A DNA stretch of 62,787 nt from the NCBI GenBank assembly GCA_903897005.1, contig CAITZZ010000203.1, positions 1 through 62,787 of the forward strand, given 5' to 3'. This stretch comes from an uncultured beta proteobacterium. GTDB lineage: Bacteria > Pseudomonadota > Gammaproteobacteria > Burkholderiales > Burkholderiaceae_C. Position 1 is the stretch's first letter; each line of letters opens with the position of its first letter. The position numbers and the translations under genes are program-made. A model generated the notes under the pieces. The model was not told where the DNA came from. It saw only the letters and a program-made list of their open reading frames with translations, and made no database searches. Below, in pieces: positions 45,332-55,660 of the stretch.

Positions 45332-46654
45332 TCACAGGATATACCTCGAAAGATCTTCGTCGCGGCTGAGTTCGCCGAGTCGCGCGTCAACGTAGGCGGC
45401 ATCAACCAGAATGGTTTGTCCGGCCAGATTGGCCGCATCGAAACTGACTTCGTCGAGCAGCCGCTCCATGACCGTGGAGAGTCGGCGCGCACCAATATTT
45501 TCGGTTCGCTCGTTCACCTCGAAAGCAATCGCTGCCAGGCGCCGGATGCCGGCGTCCTGGAACTCAATATGCACATCCTCTGTGGCCAGCAAAGCCTGAT
45601 ACTGCTTGACCAGGGAAGCATGGGTCTGCGTCAGGATGGCAACAAAGTCCTCGACTGACAAAGACTGCAACTCAACACGAATCGGAAACCGGCCCTGCAG
45701 TTCGGGAATCAGGTCACTGGGCTTGCTCAGGTGAAAGGCGCCCGAGGCAATGAACAGGATGTGATCGGTCTTCACCATGCCGTATTTGGTGGAAACCGTG
45801 GTGCCCTCCACCAGCGGCAACAGATCGCGCTGCACGCCCTGGCGTGACACTTCAGCGCCATTGCCTTCGGAGCGCGAGGTTACCTTGTCAATTTCGTCAA
45901 TGAACACAATGCCGTTCTGCTCGAGCATGTACAGCGCCTGCGTCTTGATGTCTTCGTCGTTGACCAGTTTGGCCGCTTCTTCATCGACCAGCAATTTCAT
46001 CGCTTCGGGGATCTTGAGCTTGCGTGTCTGGCGCTTGGCTTGACCCATTTGACCGAACATGCCACGCAATTGCTCGGTCATTTCTTCCATGCCAGCCGGA
46101 CCCATGATCTCCAGCTGCGGTGCTGCCTGGGATACCTCTATTTCAATCTCGCGCTCGGCGAGTTGCCCCTCGCGCAGTTTCTTGCGAAAAACCTGCCGCG
46201 CCGTGCTCTCTGGCTCGTTGCTGGGTAACACACCAAATTCAGCGCGAGGTGGCGGAATCAGGATATTGAGGACCCGCTCCTCGGCGGCGTCTTCGGCACG
46301 CACGCGCACCTTCTTCATTTCGGCAACACGCGTCTGCTTGACTGCTATGTCAGCGAGGTCGCGAATAATGGCATCGACATCCTTGCCAACATAACCCACC
46401 TCGGTAAATTTGGTTGCCTCCACCTTGATGAAAGGGGCATCTGCCAAGCGCGCCAGGCGACGCGCAATTTCGGTCTTGCCAACGCCGGTGGGGCCTATCA
46501 TCAGAATGTTCTTCGGTGTGATTTCAGCGCGCAGTCCGGGCTCCACCTGCTGGCGCCGCCAGCGATTGCGCAGGGCAATCGCGACGGCTCGCTTGGCCTG
46601 ATGCTGGCCAACAATGTGCTTGTCGAGTTCGACAACAATTTCCTGGGGTGTCAT
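45332..46654 (-). CDS. hslU: ATP-dependent protease ATPase subunit HslU
   Basis: The 440-residue AAA+ unfoldase has '[34 protein letters not shown]', Walker A '[10 protein letters not shown]', Walker B 'IVFIDEID', and the C-terminal 'EDLSRYIL' that docks into HslV. It unfolds substrates for the HslV peptidase in the cytoplasm. It lies 8 bp after hslV. Confidence 0.97.
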   Translation of the reverse strand: MTPQEIVVELDKHIVGQHQAKRAVAIALRNRWRRQQVEPGLRAEITPKNILMIGPTGVGKTEIARRLARLADAPFIKVEATKFTEVGYVGKDVDAIIRDLADIAVKQTRVAEMKKVRVRAEDAAEERVLNILIPPPRAEFGVLPSNEPESTARQVFRKKLREGQLAEREIEIEVSQAAPQLEIMGPAGMEEMTEQLRGMFGQMGQAKRQTRKLKIPEAMKLLVDEEAAKLVNDEDIKTQALYMLEQNGIVFIDEIDKVTSRSEGNGAEVSRQGVQRDLLPLVEGTTVSTKYGMVKTDHILFIASGAFHLSKPSDLIPELQGRFPIRVELQSLSVEDFVAILTQTHASLVKQYQALLATEDVHIEFQDAGIRRLAAIAFEVNERTENIGARRLSTVMERLLDEVSFDAANLAGQTILVDAAYVDARLGELSRDEDLSRYIL

Positions 46655-46662
46655 GGTCGCGC

Positions 46663-47214
46663 TCAGTCCCCCAGGGTTTCAACGATGTGATTCATGTTCG
46701 TGTAGATGCACAGTTCACCGGCAATCTCCAGCGAGCGCTTGACAATATCCGGCGCCGACAACTCGGTGTGGTTGAGCAGCGCAATTGCCGCCGCTTGCGC
46801 GTAGGCTCCACCGGAGCCTATCGTCACAATGCCATTCTCGGGTTCGAGTACATCGCCATTGCCGGTGATGATCAGTGAGGCTTCGGCGTCGGCCACCGCC
46901 AGCATCGCTTCAAGGCGACGCAACACACGGTCGGTGCGCCAATCCTTGGTCAATTCGATGGCTGCACGTACCAGATGCCCCTGGTGCTTTTCCAGTTTGG
47001 CTTCGAAACGCTCGAACAGGGTGAACGCGTCGGCGGTGGCGCCGGCAAAGCCAGCCAGCACCTTGCCATGGTAGAGCTTGCGCACCTTGCGTGCCGTGCC
47101 CTTGACCACGATGTTGCCCAGTGTGACCTGGCCATCGCCACCGATCGCCACCTGGTTGCCCTGAGCCGTCTTGCGCCTTACGCTGATGATGGTGGTGCCG
47201 TGAAACTGTTCCAT
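46663..47214 (-). CDS. hslV: ATP-dependent protease subunit HslV
   Basis: The 183-residue proteasome-β-like peptidase is processed before the catalytic Thr in '[14 protein letters not shown]'. '[10 protein letters not shown]' and '[21 protein letters not shown]' are family signatures. It forms the double-ring protease with HslU. Confidence 0.96.
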   Translation of the reverse strand: MEQFHGTTIISVRRKTAQGNQVAIGGDGQVTLGNIVVKGTARKVRKLYHGKVLAGFAGATADAFTLFERFEAKLEKHQGHLVRAAIELTKDWRTDRVLRRLEAMLAVADAEASLIITGNGDVLEPENGIVTIGSGGAYAQAAAIALLNHTELSAPDIVKRSLEIAGELCIYTNMNHIVETLGD

Positions 47215-47232
47215 GCGGTGCTAGCCTTGAGG

Positions 47233-49017
47233 TCAACGGCTGCGCAACACAACCCGTGCATGTTCGCTGATACCGATCACGTTGAAAAATGCAGCCACCA
47301 GGCGCGGTACATCACGAAACTGAACGTGACAACCCTCCGCCTCGCGCGCCGCAACCCAGTTGAGGATGCTTCCAGCAGCAGAAAAATCGACCCGAACCAG
47401 TTTGTCGCAGGAGACAACCAGTCGATTGGCCCCTTTGAAATCGGTCTGAAGCTTGTTCAGCGCCTGCGCGGCGTCTCCCAGAACCTGCCCCGAGAGCTCA
47501 AACACCTGGGCTGAAATTTCGTTGATGTCCATGGGCTCCGTGCTCTCAAGTGTCGTCTGGAACTCCGCTCCGGGCACGGTGACAAGTTCATCTTCATTCG
47601 GTGACGAGAGCGCTTTCCTGACTGTCATCCGCTCCGCCGTGTAGGCGCACAGTGCGTTCTCCCAGGGCGGGGGAGAAACCTCATAGGTGACGCAGTAGTC
47701 CAGAGCCGCCAGTTCAAACTCGTCCTGCAGATGCATGACGCGCAAGGCATCCAGGCGCAAGCGCCACCAGAACAAGGCCAGCGCCTTGTCACCCGAACTG
47801 GTAGTGCCACGCAGCACTTTTTCCAGCACTTCGGCGCCATCAAAATGCAAGCCAAGCGACTGTGTGCACCACTGTGCAAACAGATCGGCCAGAGCCTGCC
47901 CGGCATCCGGATTGATCGTCTTGAGCTGCCGCCAACTCAAACGCCAGGGTTGCGGCGCGGTCAACAATTTACCCTGCAGATTCTGCAAAGCCCTCAGATC
48001 AAGTTGCGCTGGACATTCCCAAAGCGCATCAACAGCTTGCTCGGAATCCGAATCCTCCGCCAGCACCGCCTGTTCGCTGGCGCGCTCCAGTTCCGCCGGT
48101 GTCGAGAACCACACCGGTGCGGCGTGCCCGAAGCGCTGCGCATATTCCATCGCAACGCGGTCAAAACTGGCCTGTTGTCCGGTGGCCCGGTACAAGTCAA
48201 ACAAGGCAGCAGCCCAGCCCTTGACGACGTCGGCGCGGACGTTGTCGGTCCGCAGCGCCGCCAGCAATCCATCCGCGGCACCAGCGTCGTCGCCATTGGC
48301 GAAACGGATGGCAGCTTCCTCCATCTCGGTATCCGCAAGACTGTCGCTCAACTCGATGGCAAACAGATTGGAGGGTGAAAAACCGCTGCCGCTGGAGGCC
48401 GGCTTGCTGCTTGCCAAATCGATCGTCTCGCCCATTTGCGGCAAAGTTTCAGCACCGTCACTGTCGTTTGTCTCGGACTCACCGGGTTCGGTTGGATGGA
48501 AATCGGTGCTGGACCCCTCTTCTGCCGCGGGCACGACCGTTCCCTTGCGTACGCTGCCACCAGAAAAGTCAGCGCCCTGCGGCAAATGCAGACTGGCTGA
48601 AAGCTGGAAATTGCCACCTTCCACCGTGGCTTCGTCCTGCTTGCCCTTCCACCACTGCTTGGACATCTGGGCTTCGATTTCATCGATCTTCTTGATCGTG
48701 TTGGCCCGTTCCTCCAGATTCGAAGTGGTCGTGGTTCCCTGAAAAAAGGAAGGTCGTCCAGCCGCTTCGGTGCCTGATCCCGGTCCGGCCCGACGCATCT
48801 TTCGCAACTCGTCAAATTCACGTCGGCGGACGAAGTCATTCTGCCGCTTGCGCTGGATCATCTCCTTGAGCGCTTGTTTGCTGTAGCCCCGATCAGGCTC
48901 CGCCTCGGGCGCCGGCTCGACCCCTATCTTGTCCAGTTCAGACCAGTCCTTCGTCGGATGACGAACGGCCTTGAACATCTTCGACAGCAAGCCAGCGGTG
49001 GTGCCTTTAGTCGCCAT
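47233..49017 (-). CDS. STAS-domain protein of unknown function
   Basis: The 594-residue protein has a charged, low-complexity N-terminal half ('SKQALKEMIQRKRQNDFVRRREFDELRKMRR') and a helical middle part. A C-terminal STAS domain spans about 505-594 ('TDFKGANRLVVSCDKLVRVDFSAAGSILNWVAAREAEG'). The position where anti-sigma-factor antagonists are phosphorylated is occupied by 'DFSAAGS', so a regulatory phosphoswitch cannot be claimed. It lies 18 bp upstream of hslV in the same direction. I know no experimentally assigned role. Confidence 0.75.
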   Translation of the reverse strand: MATKGTTAGLLSKMFKAVRHPTKDWSELDKIGVEPAPEAEPDRGYSKQALKEMIQRKRQNDFVRRREFDELRKMRRAGPGSGTEAAGRPSFFQGTTTTSNLEERANTIKKIDEIEAQMSKQWWKGKQDEATVEGGNFQLSASLHLPQGADFSGGSVRKGTVVPAAEEGSSTDFHPTEPGESETNDSDGAETLPQMGETIDLASSKPASSGSGFSPSNLFAIELSDSLADTEMEEAAIRFANGDDAGAADGLLAALRTDNVRADVVKGWAAALFDLYRATGQQASFDRVAMEYAQRFGHAAPVWFSTPAELERASEQAVLAEDSDSEQAVDALWECPAQLDLRALQNLQGKLLTAPQPWRLSWRQLKTINPDAGQALADLFAQWCTQSLGLHFDGAEVLEKVLRGTTSSGDKALALFWWRLRLDALRVMHLQDEFELAALDYCVTYEVSPPPWENALCAYTAERMTVRKALSSPNEDELVTVPGAEFQTTLESTEPMDINEISAQVFELSGQVLGDAAQALNKLQTDFKGANRLVVSCDKLVRVDFSAAGSILNWVAAREAEGCHVQFRDVPRLVAAFFNVIGISEHARVVLRSR

Positions 49018-49058
49018 GAGGCCAGGGAGGAGTTATAGGGTGCACGGAGTCCGGTTGA

Positions 49059-50186
49059 TCAATCCCCAAACATCTTCTGTTTGAGTTCCCGGCGTTGCTG
49101 CGCTTCCAGCGACAAATTCGCCGTCGGGCGTGCCAGCAAACGCCCGACGCCAATCGGCTCTCCGGTTTCATCGCAATAGCCATAGTCGCCCGCGTCAATG
49201 CGGGCAATCGACTGTTCTATCTTCTTCAGGAGCTTGCGTTCCCGATCGCGCGTGCGCAGTTCAAGCGCATGTTCTTCCTCGATGGTGGCGCGGTCGGCCG
49301 GATCCGGCACCACCACGGTATCTTCCCGCAGATGCTCTGTGGTCTCGCCAGCGTTGCTCAGAATGTCCTTCTTCAACTGGACCAGCCTGCGCCGAAAAAA
49401 CGCCATCTGAAACTCGTTCATGTACTCCGCATCAGGCATCGCGATCAACTCGGCATCGCTCAATTGCTCAATCGATTTCGACTTCCAGTTGTTGGCAAGC
49501 CTGGGGTCTTTCTTGATGGCCGCCGCCAGTGGCGGAACAATCAGCGGCGACGCCAGTGTCTGTGTAAAGCTGGCCTTGGCGGCGGTTGAAGCCACCGACT
49601 GCGCCATCGAGGGCACTGTCAGTTGTGCCAGTCGAGAAGAGGGACGCCCCGCCCTCGCAGGGACTCCTGAATTGGCTGCCAACGGCGCCACCGGCGCTGC
49701 CTTGGCGGGCGTTGGCGCAGCGGTCTGCTTAGCCTGAACAACCTGGGATTTGGCTGGTTTATCGATCGTCTTATTCACTGAATCCTTAGTTTTGACTTTG
49801 GCAGCAGGCTTGACAGCCTTGACTGCGCTGGCCTTGCCCGCTTGGGGCTTGGCTTTCACAAGCGACTTGATGGTTTTGGCGCTTGCGCTCTTGTGCAGCT
49901 TGGGCGCCAGCTTCGCCACGGGTTTGCGCTTTGGTAGCGCGGCGCCAGCTTTCGCAGCTGCCTTGACTGGCGCGGCTTTCTTGACTGCATTCTTAACTGC
50001 GACAGCCTTGGCCATCGTCTTGCCACTTGACTTCGGCAAGGCCTTGGCCTTTTGGGGCGGTTTGGCCTTGGCTTTGACAGCCGCCTTGACGGCCGGACGG
50101 GGCTTCGCCTTGGCAGTGGTTTTCACCACTTTGAGGGCTTTCGTCGCTTTCGCAGACACTTTGACTATTGCGGTTTTTGCTTTCAC
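49059..50186 (-). CDS. dksA: RNA polymerase-binding protein DksA with H1-like N-terminal tail
   Basis: The GTG start (50186) follows GAGGAG; upstream track codons lack an RBS. The last ~150 residues are DksA: coiled coil with the tip 'VPDPADRATIEEEHALELRTRDRERKLLKKIEQ' (conserved D-x-x-D-x-A) and the globular end 'DYGYCDETGEPIGVGRLLARPTANLSLEAQQ'. Only one of the four zinc cysteines remains. The first ~220 residues are a Lys/Ala/Pro-rich tail (KVSAKATKALKVV, KAAVKAKAKPPQKAKALP) like histone H1. DksA binds the RNA polymerase secondary channel and cooperates with ppGpp; the tail may bind nucleic acid, which is inference. Confidence 0.9.
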   Translation of the reverse strand: MKAKTAIVKVSAKATKALKVVKTTAKAKPRPAVKAAVKAKAKPPQKAKALPKSSGKTMAKAVAVKNAVKKAAPVKAAAKAGAALPKRKPVAKLAPKLHKSASAKTIKSLVKAKPQAGKASAVKAVKPAAKVKTKDSVNKTIDKPAKSQVVQAKQTAAPTPAKAAPVAPLAANSGVPARAGRPSSRLAQLTVPSMAQSVASTAAKASFTQTLASPLIVPPLAAAIKKDPRLANNWKSKSIEQLSDAELIAMPDAEYMNEFQMAFFRRRLVQLKKDILSNAGETTEHLREDTVVVPDPADRATIEEEHALELRTRDRERKLLKKIEQSIARIDAGDYGYCDETGEPIGVGRLLARPTANLSLEAQQRRELKQKMFGD

Positions 50187-50369
50187 TTTTCGTCTCCTCG
50201 CAGGATTTCCTGCGCCTTCACTTCGCTGTCTTAACCCTAACAATGCGCTTTTCAGCGCCTGCAATGCAGATTTGCGCTGGCGCGCGAGTGTACAGGTTAA
50301 CCCGATGGAACACCCATGAGTTGCAAAATCGAGACAAAGATCTGAATTCAAACATGCTGATTGACTCGA

Positions 50370-51416
50370 TCAGACCAGGCACTGCAACATGCCTTGCAAG
50401 AAGATGTCCTTCGGCAGATCGATGCCAATGAACACCATCTTGCTGTTTCGCTTTTCATCGACACCCCACAGCGGCCCCAGATCGCTGCCCATCAACTGGT
50501 GAACACCCTGAAAAATCACCTTCCGGTCGGTCCCGTTCATGTACAGCACGCCTTTGTAGCGCAGCATGCGGGGACCATAAACATTGACGATGGCACCCAG
50601 AAAATCCTCCAGCTTGGCCGGCTCAAAAGCGCGATCCGACTTGAAGACAAAACTCTTGACGTCGTCCTCATGGGCGTGATGGTGCGCACCACCGTGTTGA
50701 TGCGAGGGATGATCGCAGTCCTCCCCATGGGCATGATCATGCTCGTGTTCATGCTCCTCGTCCTTGAGAAAGTCGGGATCAATGTCCAGCTTGGCATTAA
50801 GGTTGAAGCCACGCAAGTCAAACACTTCGCTCAGCACCACCTCGCCAAAATGCACGGCTTTTTGCGGTGCGCGCGGGTTCATGTGCTGCAAACGATGCAT
50901 CAGCGCCGTGACTTCATCGGGACTGACCAGATCGGTCTTGCTGATGAAAATCTGGTCGGCAAAGCCGATCTGCCGGCGTGCTTCCTGGCGTTCATCGAGT
51001 TGCGTCCCGGCATGCTTGGCGTCCACCAGCGTCAGGATTGAATCGAGCAGGTAGCTCTCGGCGATTTCGTCGTCCATGAAGAAAGTCTGGGCCACCGGAC
51101 CTGGATCGGCCAGGCCCGTGGTCTCGATCACGACGCGGTCAAAGTCGAGTTCGCCCTTGCGCTTCTTTTCCGCCAGATCATGCAGTGCGGCACGCAGATC
51201 GTCACGGATCGTGCAGCAGATGCAGCCGTTGCTCATCTGGATGATGCGCTCCTGCGTGTCGGACACCAGAATGTCGCTGTCGATGTTTTCCTCGCCAAAT
51301 TCATTTTCGATAACGGCTATTTTCTGGCCGTGCGCCTCTTCCAGCACGCGTTTGAGCAGCGTCGTTTTGCCCGAGCCGAGAAAGCCCGTCAGGATGGTTG
51401 CAGGAATCAGACTCAT
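50370..51416 (-). CDS. CobW/COG0523-family GTPase, putative metal chaperone
   Basis: This 348-residue G3E GTPase has P-loop 'GFLGSGKTTLL', switch region 'ENEFGEENIDSD', the metal-binding 'GCICC' motif and 'SKTDLVSPDE' (NKxD-like). A His-rich linker 'EHEHEHDHAHGEDCDHPSHQHGGAHHHAHEDD' occurs before the C-terminal CobW_C domain. Such proteins insert or traffic Zn, Co or Ni. It lies 183 bp upstream of dksA on the same strand. No Zur site or metalloenzyme paralogue is evident nearby, so the metal is unknown. Confidence 0.9.
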   Translation of the reverse strand: MSLIPATILTGFLGSGKTTLLKRVLEEAHGQKIAVIENEFGEENIDSDILVSDTQERIIQMSNGCICCTIRDDLRAALHDLAEKKRKGELDFDRVVIETTGLADPGPVAQTFFMDDEIAESYLLDSILTLVDAKHAGTQLDERQEARRQIGFADQIFISKTDLVSPDEVTALMHRLQHMNPRAPQKAVHFGEVVLSEVFDLRGFNLNAKLDIDPDFLKDEEHEHEHDHAHGEDCDHPSHQHGGAHHHAHEDDVKSFVFKSDRAFEPAKLEDFLGAIVNVYGPRMLRYKGVLYMNGTDRKVIFQGVHQLMGSDLGPLWGVDEKRNSKMVFIGIDLPKDIFLQGMLQCLV

Positions 51417-51479
51417 CGCGTTTTGGTCAGGTTCAAATTGTCTTGAAGCAAGGGAGTGTAGCGGTCTATTGTTGCGGAC

Positions 51480-52661
51480 TTATTTACGCATCACCACCAG
51501 GCCCTTGAGGTACTCGCCTTCCGGGAAGTTGATGGTCATCGGGTGATCGGGCGCCCCCCCCAGGCGCTCGACGATGTAGCCGTCAACCTGGGCGTCGATG
51601 GCAGCGGATGCCACGATCTTGTGAAACAGGTCGGCACTGATGCCGCCCGAGCAGGAATAGGTGAATAAAACCCCTCCTGGCGAGAGAATCTTGCAGGCCA
51701 GCCGATTGATGTCCTTGTAGGCCCGCGCTGCGCGCTCCGCGTGCGCCACCGTCGGCGCGAACTTCGGTGGGTCAAGAACGATCGCGTCAAAAGTCCTGCC
51801 CTCAGCACCCAATTGCCTCAGGGAAGCGTTCACGTCAGCGTCCATGAAAGTTGCCCGGCCGGCGTCAAACCCGTTCAGTGCCACGTTGGCCCCGGCCTGC
51901 TGCAAGGCCGGCCCGGAAGAATCGATCGATGTGACATGGGCCGCGCCCCCGGTCAATGCCGCTACCGTGAAGCCGCCGGTGTAGCAATAGCAGTTCAGGA
52001 CCCGCTCAAACTTCAGTCGATGCGTGTAATCGGCGAACTTCTTGCGGCTGTCGCGCTGATCCAGATAAAACCCGGTCTTGTGCCCGGTGGCAATATTGAG
52101 TGCCAGTTGCCAGCCATGCTCGCGCAACACCAACTCGATCGGGCCAGCGCCGCGCAACCAGCCGCTGACCAGTGGCAAGCCCTCGCGCTCACGGCCGCTG
52201 GCGTCGGAACGCTCATAAAGCCTGGAAAGACCGGTAGCCGCCAGCAAGGCATCAACCAGCACCTCTTTCCAGCGCTCGGCTCCCGCCGACAGAAACTGCG
52301 CCACCAGGGTGTCGCCATAACGGTCCACGATCAGACCCGGCAGGCCGTCGGACTCACCGTGCACCAGACGCAGCGCGTCGCTCTGGATGTCAAAGCGCGC
52401 TCTGGCACTGACCGCCCTGGCGCAAGTCAGGTGGAAGAAGGCTGCGTCAATGCGCTGTGCCTCGTCAAAGCTCCAGGCCCGCGCCCGGATCTTGGAGACC
52501 GGGCTGAACGCCGCCCAGGCAAGAAACTGGCCTTCATGCGACTCGACCCGCACGGTCTCGCCGGCGTCGGCCGCACCGCGGGCGATGGCCGATTCAAAGA
52601 TCCAGGGGTGCCGGCGCAGCAGCGAGCGCTCCTTGCCGGGTCTTAATCGAATCGTCTTCAT
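51480..52661 (-). CDS. rlmI: RlmI-like 23S rRNA (cytosine-C5)-methyltransferase
   Basis: The 393-residue protein has an N-terminal PUA domain ('LRPGKERSLLRRHPWIFESAIA', 'GQFLAWAAFSPVSKIRARAWSF') and a class I methyltransferase domain with 'VLNCYCYTGGFTVAALTGGA' and 'DAIVLDPPKFA'. This matches RlmI (m5C1962 of 23S rRNA). Related RlmK/YccW proteins are similar, so the target base is inferred. Confidence 0.85.
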   Translation of the reverse strand: MKTIRLRPGKERSLLRRHPWIFESAIARGAADAGETVRVESHEGQFLAWAAFSPVSKIRARAWSFDEAQRIDAAFFHLTCARAVSARARFDIQSDALRLVHGESDGLPGLIVDRYGDTLVAQFLSAGAERWKEVLVDALLAATGLSRLYERSDASGREREGLPLVSGWLRGAGPIELVLREHGWQLALNIATGHKTGFYLDQRDSRKKFADYTHRLKFERVLNCYCYTGGFTVAALTGGAAHVTSIDSSGPALQQAGANVALNGFDAGRATFMDADVNASLRQLGAEGRTFDAIVLDPPKFAPTVAHAERAARAYKDINRLACKILSPGGVLFTYSCSGGISADLFHKIVASAAIDAQVDGYIVERLGGAPDHPMTINFPEGEYLKGLVVMRK

Positions 52662-52751
52662 GGGTCGATTGTGGGGCCTGTTGCCTTGGCCGCAAGTCGC
52701 GCATTTTCACGAGCCGCGGCGCTGCCCGGGCCCCGCCCTCAGCATAAGCGG

Positions 52752-53063
52752 CTAATAAGTAATCGCCATGGACGGCACATCGACCCGGATCATGGGCTTT
52801 TTCAGGGCGCCGTGAACCGCCTTCACGTAGTCGGCTGCCCATTTGGCATTCTCGAACCAGCTCACTCCGGCAGCCTCCGTCACCCGCAGGACCTTGTCAG
52901 CCGTCAGTACCTTGCCGCTGGCACGCAGCGGTTCGCATTCCAGTGCCGTGAACTGGGCATCGAGCCAGGCGCGCGCCACATCGTGCGCCATCGGCGGTCC
53001 CTCTTCCACATGAAAATGGAATTCAACGCCCTTGTCCAGAAAAACGAGTATTTGACTGCGCAT
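52752..53063 (-). CDS. Hypothetical protein (103 aa)
   Basis: The start MRSQILVFLDKG (53063) follows AAAGGT; the track start adds six residues across the RBS. The small soluble protein has 'GVEFHFHVEEGPPMAHDVARAWLDAQF' and ends 'PMIRVDVPSMAITY'. No signal peptide, membrane segment or cysteine cluster is present. I do not recognise the family, but a good RBS and intact frame between rlmI and xerC support a real gene. Confidence 0.6.
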   Translation of the reverse strand: MRSQILVFLDKGVEFHFHVEEGPPMAHDVARAWLDAQFTALECEPLRASGKVLTADKVLRVTEAAGVSWFENAKWAADYVKAVHGALKKPMIRVDVPSMAITY

Positions 53064-53134
53064 AAAGTACCTTTCTTTCAATACACCGAAGTTTCGCCGA
53101 ATTCGTGCCGAAAATTTGGACCTGGCGCGTGAAT

Positions 53135-54052
53135 TTACTTGATTTTGGCGCGCGGATGCGCTGCGTCATAGGCCTTGGCCAGGTGCTGGAAATCGAGCCG
53201 GGTGTAGACCTGTGTGGTGGTAATGCTGGCGTGCCCGAGCAACTCCTGCACGCCACGCAGATCGCTGCTGGACTGCAGCAGATGACTGGCAAAGGAGTGC
53301 CGCAGCATATGGGGGTGCACCGGCGTTGCCAGGCCGGCCTGCAGGCTGCGCAACCGCAAACGCTGCCAGATCGATTGGGAACTCAGGCGCGTTCCCTTGC
53401 GGCCCATGAACAGCGCCGCCTGCGCCGTGTAACTGCCGCCAGGGTCGCGTACAGCCAGCCAGTGCTGCAGTGCCTCCAGCGCCTTGCCACCCACCGGCAC
53501 GGTGCGCCGCTTGGAGCCCTTGCCCAGCACATGCGCCTCGCCCGCCTGCAAGTCGATCCAGCCGCGTGCGCTGGCGCTGGCCTGTACGTCCAGACCCGTC
53601 AACTCACCGACCCGCAGGCCACCGCCGTAGAGCAGCTCCACCATGGCGGCGTCACGGGCTTCGAGCCAGGGATCGCTGTTCTCACCCTGAAAACTCGCGA
53701 GCTGCACGGCCTGATCCACACTCAAGGCCTTCGGCAAAGGCTTGCCCGCCTTGGGCGCACGCACATCCTGCACCGGGTTGCTTGCCACCAGGCCCTGACG
53801 CCCCAGCCAGATATAAAAGCCCCGCCAACCTGACAGGATCAGGGCAATCCCGCGGCCAGTGCGCCCCGCGCTGTGCATCTGCGCGACCCAGCGCCGGATA
53901 TGGCTGTTTTGTACCTGAAGGAGTTCAACTTCAGCCTGCCTGGCAAAGTCAAGAAGCTTCTGCAAATCGAGCGAGTAAAGCTCTACCGTGCGCTCGGCCA
54001 GTCGCTTTTCGACCCGCGCATGCTCAAGGTATCGCTCGACCAGCGTATTCAA
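53135..54052 (-). CDS. xerC: Tyrosine recombinase XerC
   Basis: The 305-residue protein has an N-terminal SAM-like core-binding domain and a catalytic domain with Arg in 'LLYGGGLRVGELTGL', Lys in 'VLGKGSKRRTVPV', 'HMLRHSFASHLL', His in 'LLGHASITTT' and nucleophile Tyr in 'QVYTRLDF'. It resolves chromosome dimers at dif with XerD. The DUF484-dapF neighbourhood is typical of chromosomal xerC, so it is not a phage integrase. Confidence 0.95.
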   Translation of the reverse strand: MNTLVERYLEHARVEKRLAERTVELYSLDLQKLLDFARQAEVELLQVQNSHIRRWVAQMHSAGRTGRGIALILSGWRGFYIWLGRQGLVASNPVQDVRAPKAGKPLPKALSVDQAVQLASFQGENSDPWLEARDAAMVELLYGGGLRVGELTGLDVQASASARGWIDLQAGEAHVLGKGSKRRTVPVGGKALEALQHWLAVRDPGGSYTAQAALFMGRKGTRLSSQSIWQRLRLRSLQAGLATPVHPHMLRHSFASHLLQSSSDLRGVQELLGHASITTTQVYTRLDFQHLAKAYDAAHPRAKIK

Positions 54053-54056
54053 TTGT

Positions 54057-54743
54057 TTACCTCAATCTGGACAGGGCGGCACTGGCCAGTTCGGCAATGC
54101 TCGCCAGAAAGTCGGTGCCCATGGTGCTATTGAAACGTTGTGCATCGGGCGAGGCCAGCACCAGCAGGCCAAAAGCGGGAACGCTGCCGCCAATCGGCCC
54201 GTCGCGCAGCGGCAGGATGGCCAGCGAACTGGCTGCGAGCGGCTCAGCCAGCCAGGCCGCCGCCTCAAAACCGGTATTGACACCGCAAAACGGCTCGGTG
54301 AGCGACGAGGTGAACAGTTTCACATCCTCGCTCACGCCGCTGGCAAAAGCGGCCTGAGCAAAGACCGGCGCCACGTCCCAGACCTTGATGGCCACCTGCG
54401 GAACCGAGAAATGCTCTGCAATCTGCTCGGCGAGCAGGTCAGGCAGGCGCAGCGGGTCGTTCACGCGAAACAGGCTGCCGGCCCAATTCATGAGCCGGTC
54501 TGACAGCATCGCGTTTTCGCTGCCGTTGCGAATCATGTCCATGATGCGGTGCTCCAGCGACTTGATCTTTTCGCGCAGCAAGCTGGCCTGACGCTCCTGC
54601 AGGCTGACCGCGCGCGCACTGTGCGGGCTGCTGAGCTGCACGGTTGCCAGCAACTCGGCGTGGCGTTCGAAAAAGTCAGGCGTATTGACCAGAAAGTTGG
54701 CAATATCGTCTTCGGTGATGGGATGGGTAAATGAAGTGCTCAT
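54057..54743 (-). CDS. DUF484 family protein
   Basis: The start [35 protein letters not shown] (54743) overlaps dapF by 4 bp. The 228-residue protein has the DUF484 N-terminal signature (VxxFLxxxPDFFxxHxxLL), a coiled coil ('[27 protein letters not shown]') and a GAF-like C-terminal region. It commonly sits between dapF and xerC. The function is unknown. Confidence 0.9.
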   Translation of the reverse strand: MSTSFTHPITEDDIANFLVNTPDFFERHAELLATVQLSSPHSARAVSLQERQASLLREKIKSLEHRIMDMIRNGSENAMLSDRLMNWAGSLFRVNDPLRLPDLLAEQIAEHFSVPQVAIKVWDVAPVFAQAAFASGVSEDVKLFTSSLTEPFCGVNTGFEAAAWLAEPLAASSLAILPLRDGPIGGSVPAFGLLVLASPDAQRFNSTMGTDFLASIAELASAALSRLR

Positions 54744-55615
54744 AAGTGGTCCGGTAAATCGATTTCGCCATGAAAAACTGTCGCCGCCTGCCCTGTCATC
54801 AGGACACTCGTGCCGGGTCCGTCCCAGCACATGCCAAGCTTGCCGCCACGAGCCTGCACTTCGACAGTGCCGTCGAGCAGGCCTAGCCGGATACCGGCAA
54901 CCACCGCCGCGCAGGCGCCCGAGCCGCAAGCCAGGGTTTCACCAGCGCCGCGCTCAAAGACCCGCAGCCGGATCTGGCCGCGGTCCACGATCTGCATAAA
55001 GCCGACATTGACGCCGCGCACAAAGGCCGGGTGCTTCTGCACCAGAGGCCCCTGGGCCAATACGGGGGCTGCATCGACATCGTCCACCAGCAGCACGGCA
55101 TGCGGATTGCCCATCGACAGAACGGCGGCCAGAACCGTACTGGACGGTAAGCCCGGCGCCAGTTCCAGCGGCCATAGCTGCCAGGCGCCGTAGACCAGGG
55201 CGTGCACAGCGCCGCCGTCAAACGGGACCGCGCTCAATTCAAACACCGGCTCACCCATGTTGACGACGACGCGGCCATCGGGCAGCAGACGAGGTTCAAT
55301 CACGCCGGCCAGCGTCTGCACCCGAATGGTGTCCTTGCTGCAGAGTCCCCGATCGCGAACAAAACGGGCAAAACAGCGCGCACCGTTGCCGCACTGCTCG
55401 ACCTCGGCGCCATCGGCGTTGTGGATGATGTACTGAAAATCAATGCCGGCTGCAGGAGAGGGGCGCACCGTCAGAATTTGATCGGCACCGACGCCAAAGT
55501 GCCGGTCCGCCAGCAAGCGGTAATGCGCGCTGCTCAGCCCGAACTGGCCAGCGGTTTCGTCAAGCACCACAAAATCGTTGCCGGCGCCCTGCATTTTGGT
55601 GAAACTGATTCGCAT
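54740..55615 (-). CDS. dapF: Diaminopimelate epimerase
   Basis: The 291-residue enzyme has '[14 protein letters not shown]', the first catalytic Cys in '[13 protein letters not shown]' and the second in '[15 protein letters not shown]'. It converts LL- to meso-diaminopimelate for lysine and peptidoglycan, feeding MurE in this window. It is divergent from the next gene across 45 bp. Confidence 0.97.
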   Translation of the reverse strand: MRISFTKMQGAGNDFVVLDETAGQFGLSSAHYRLLADRHFGVGADQILTVRPSPAAGIDFQYIIHNADGAEVEQCGNGARCFARFVRDRGLCSKDTIRVQTLAGVIEPRLLPDGRVVVNMGEPVFELSAVPFDGGAVHALVYGAWQLWPLELAPGLPSSTVLAAVLSMGNPHAVLLVDDVDAAPVLAQGPLVQKHPAFVRGVNVGFMQIVDRGQIRLRVFERGAGETLACGSGACAAVVAGIRLGLLDGTVEVQARGGKLGMCWDGPGTSVLMTGQAATVFHGEIDLPDHL

Positions 55616-55660
55616 CGGCGAATTATCCCTTTATCCTTGGGTCAATTTTGAAAGAAAACC

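Noticed and set aside
53135-54052. Tyrosine recombinase considered as an integrase marking a mobile element
   Set aside because: The DUF484-dapF neighbours and sequence are those of housekeeping XerC; no att-like repeats or phage genes are nearby.
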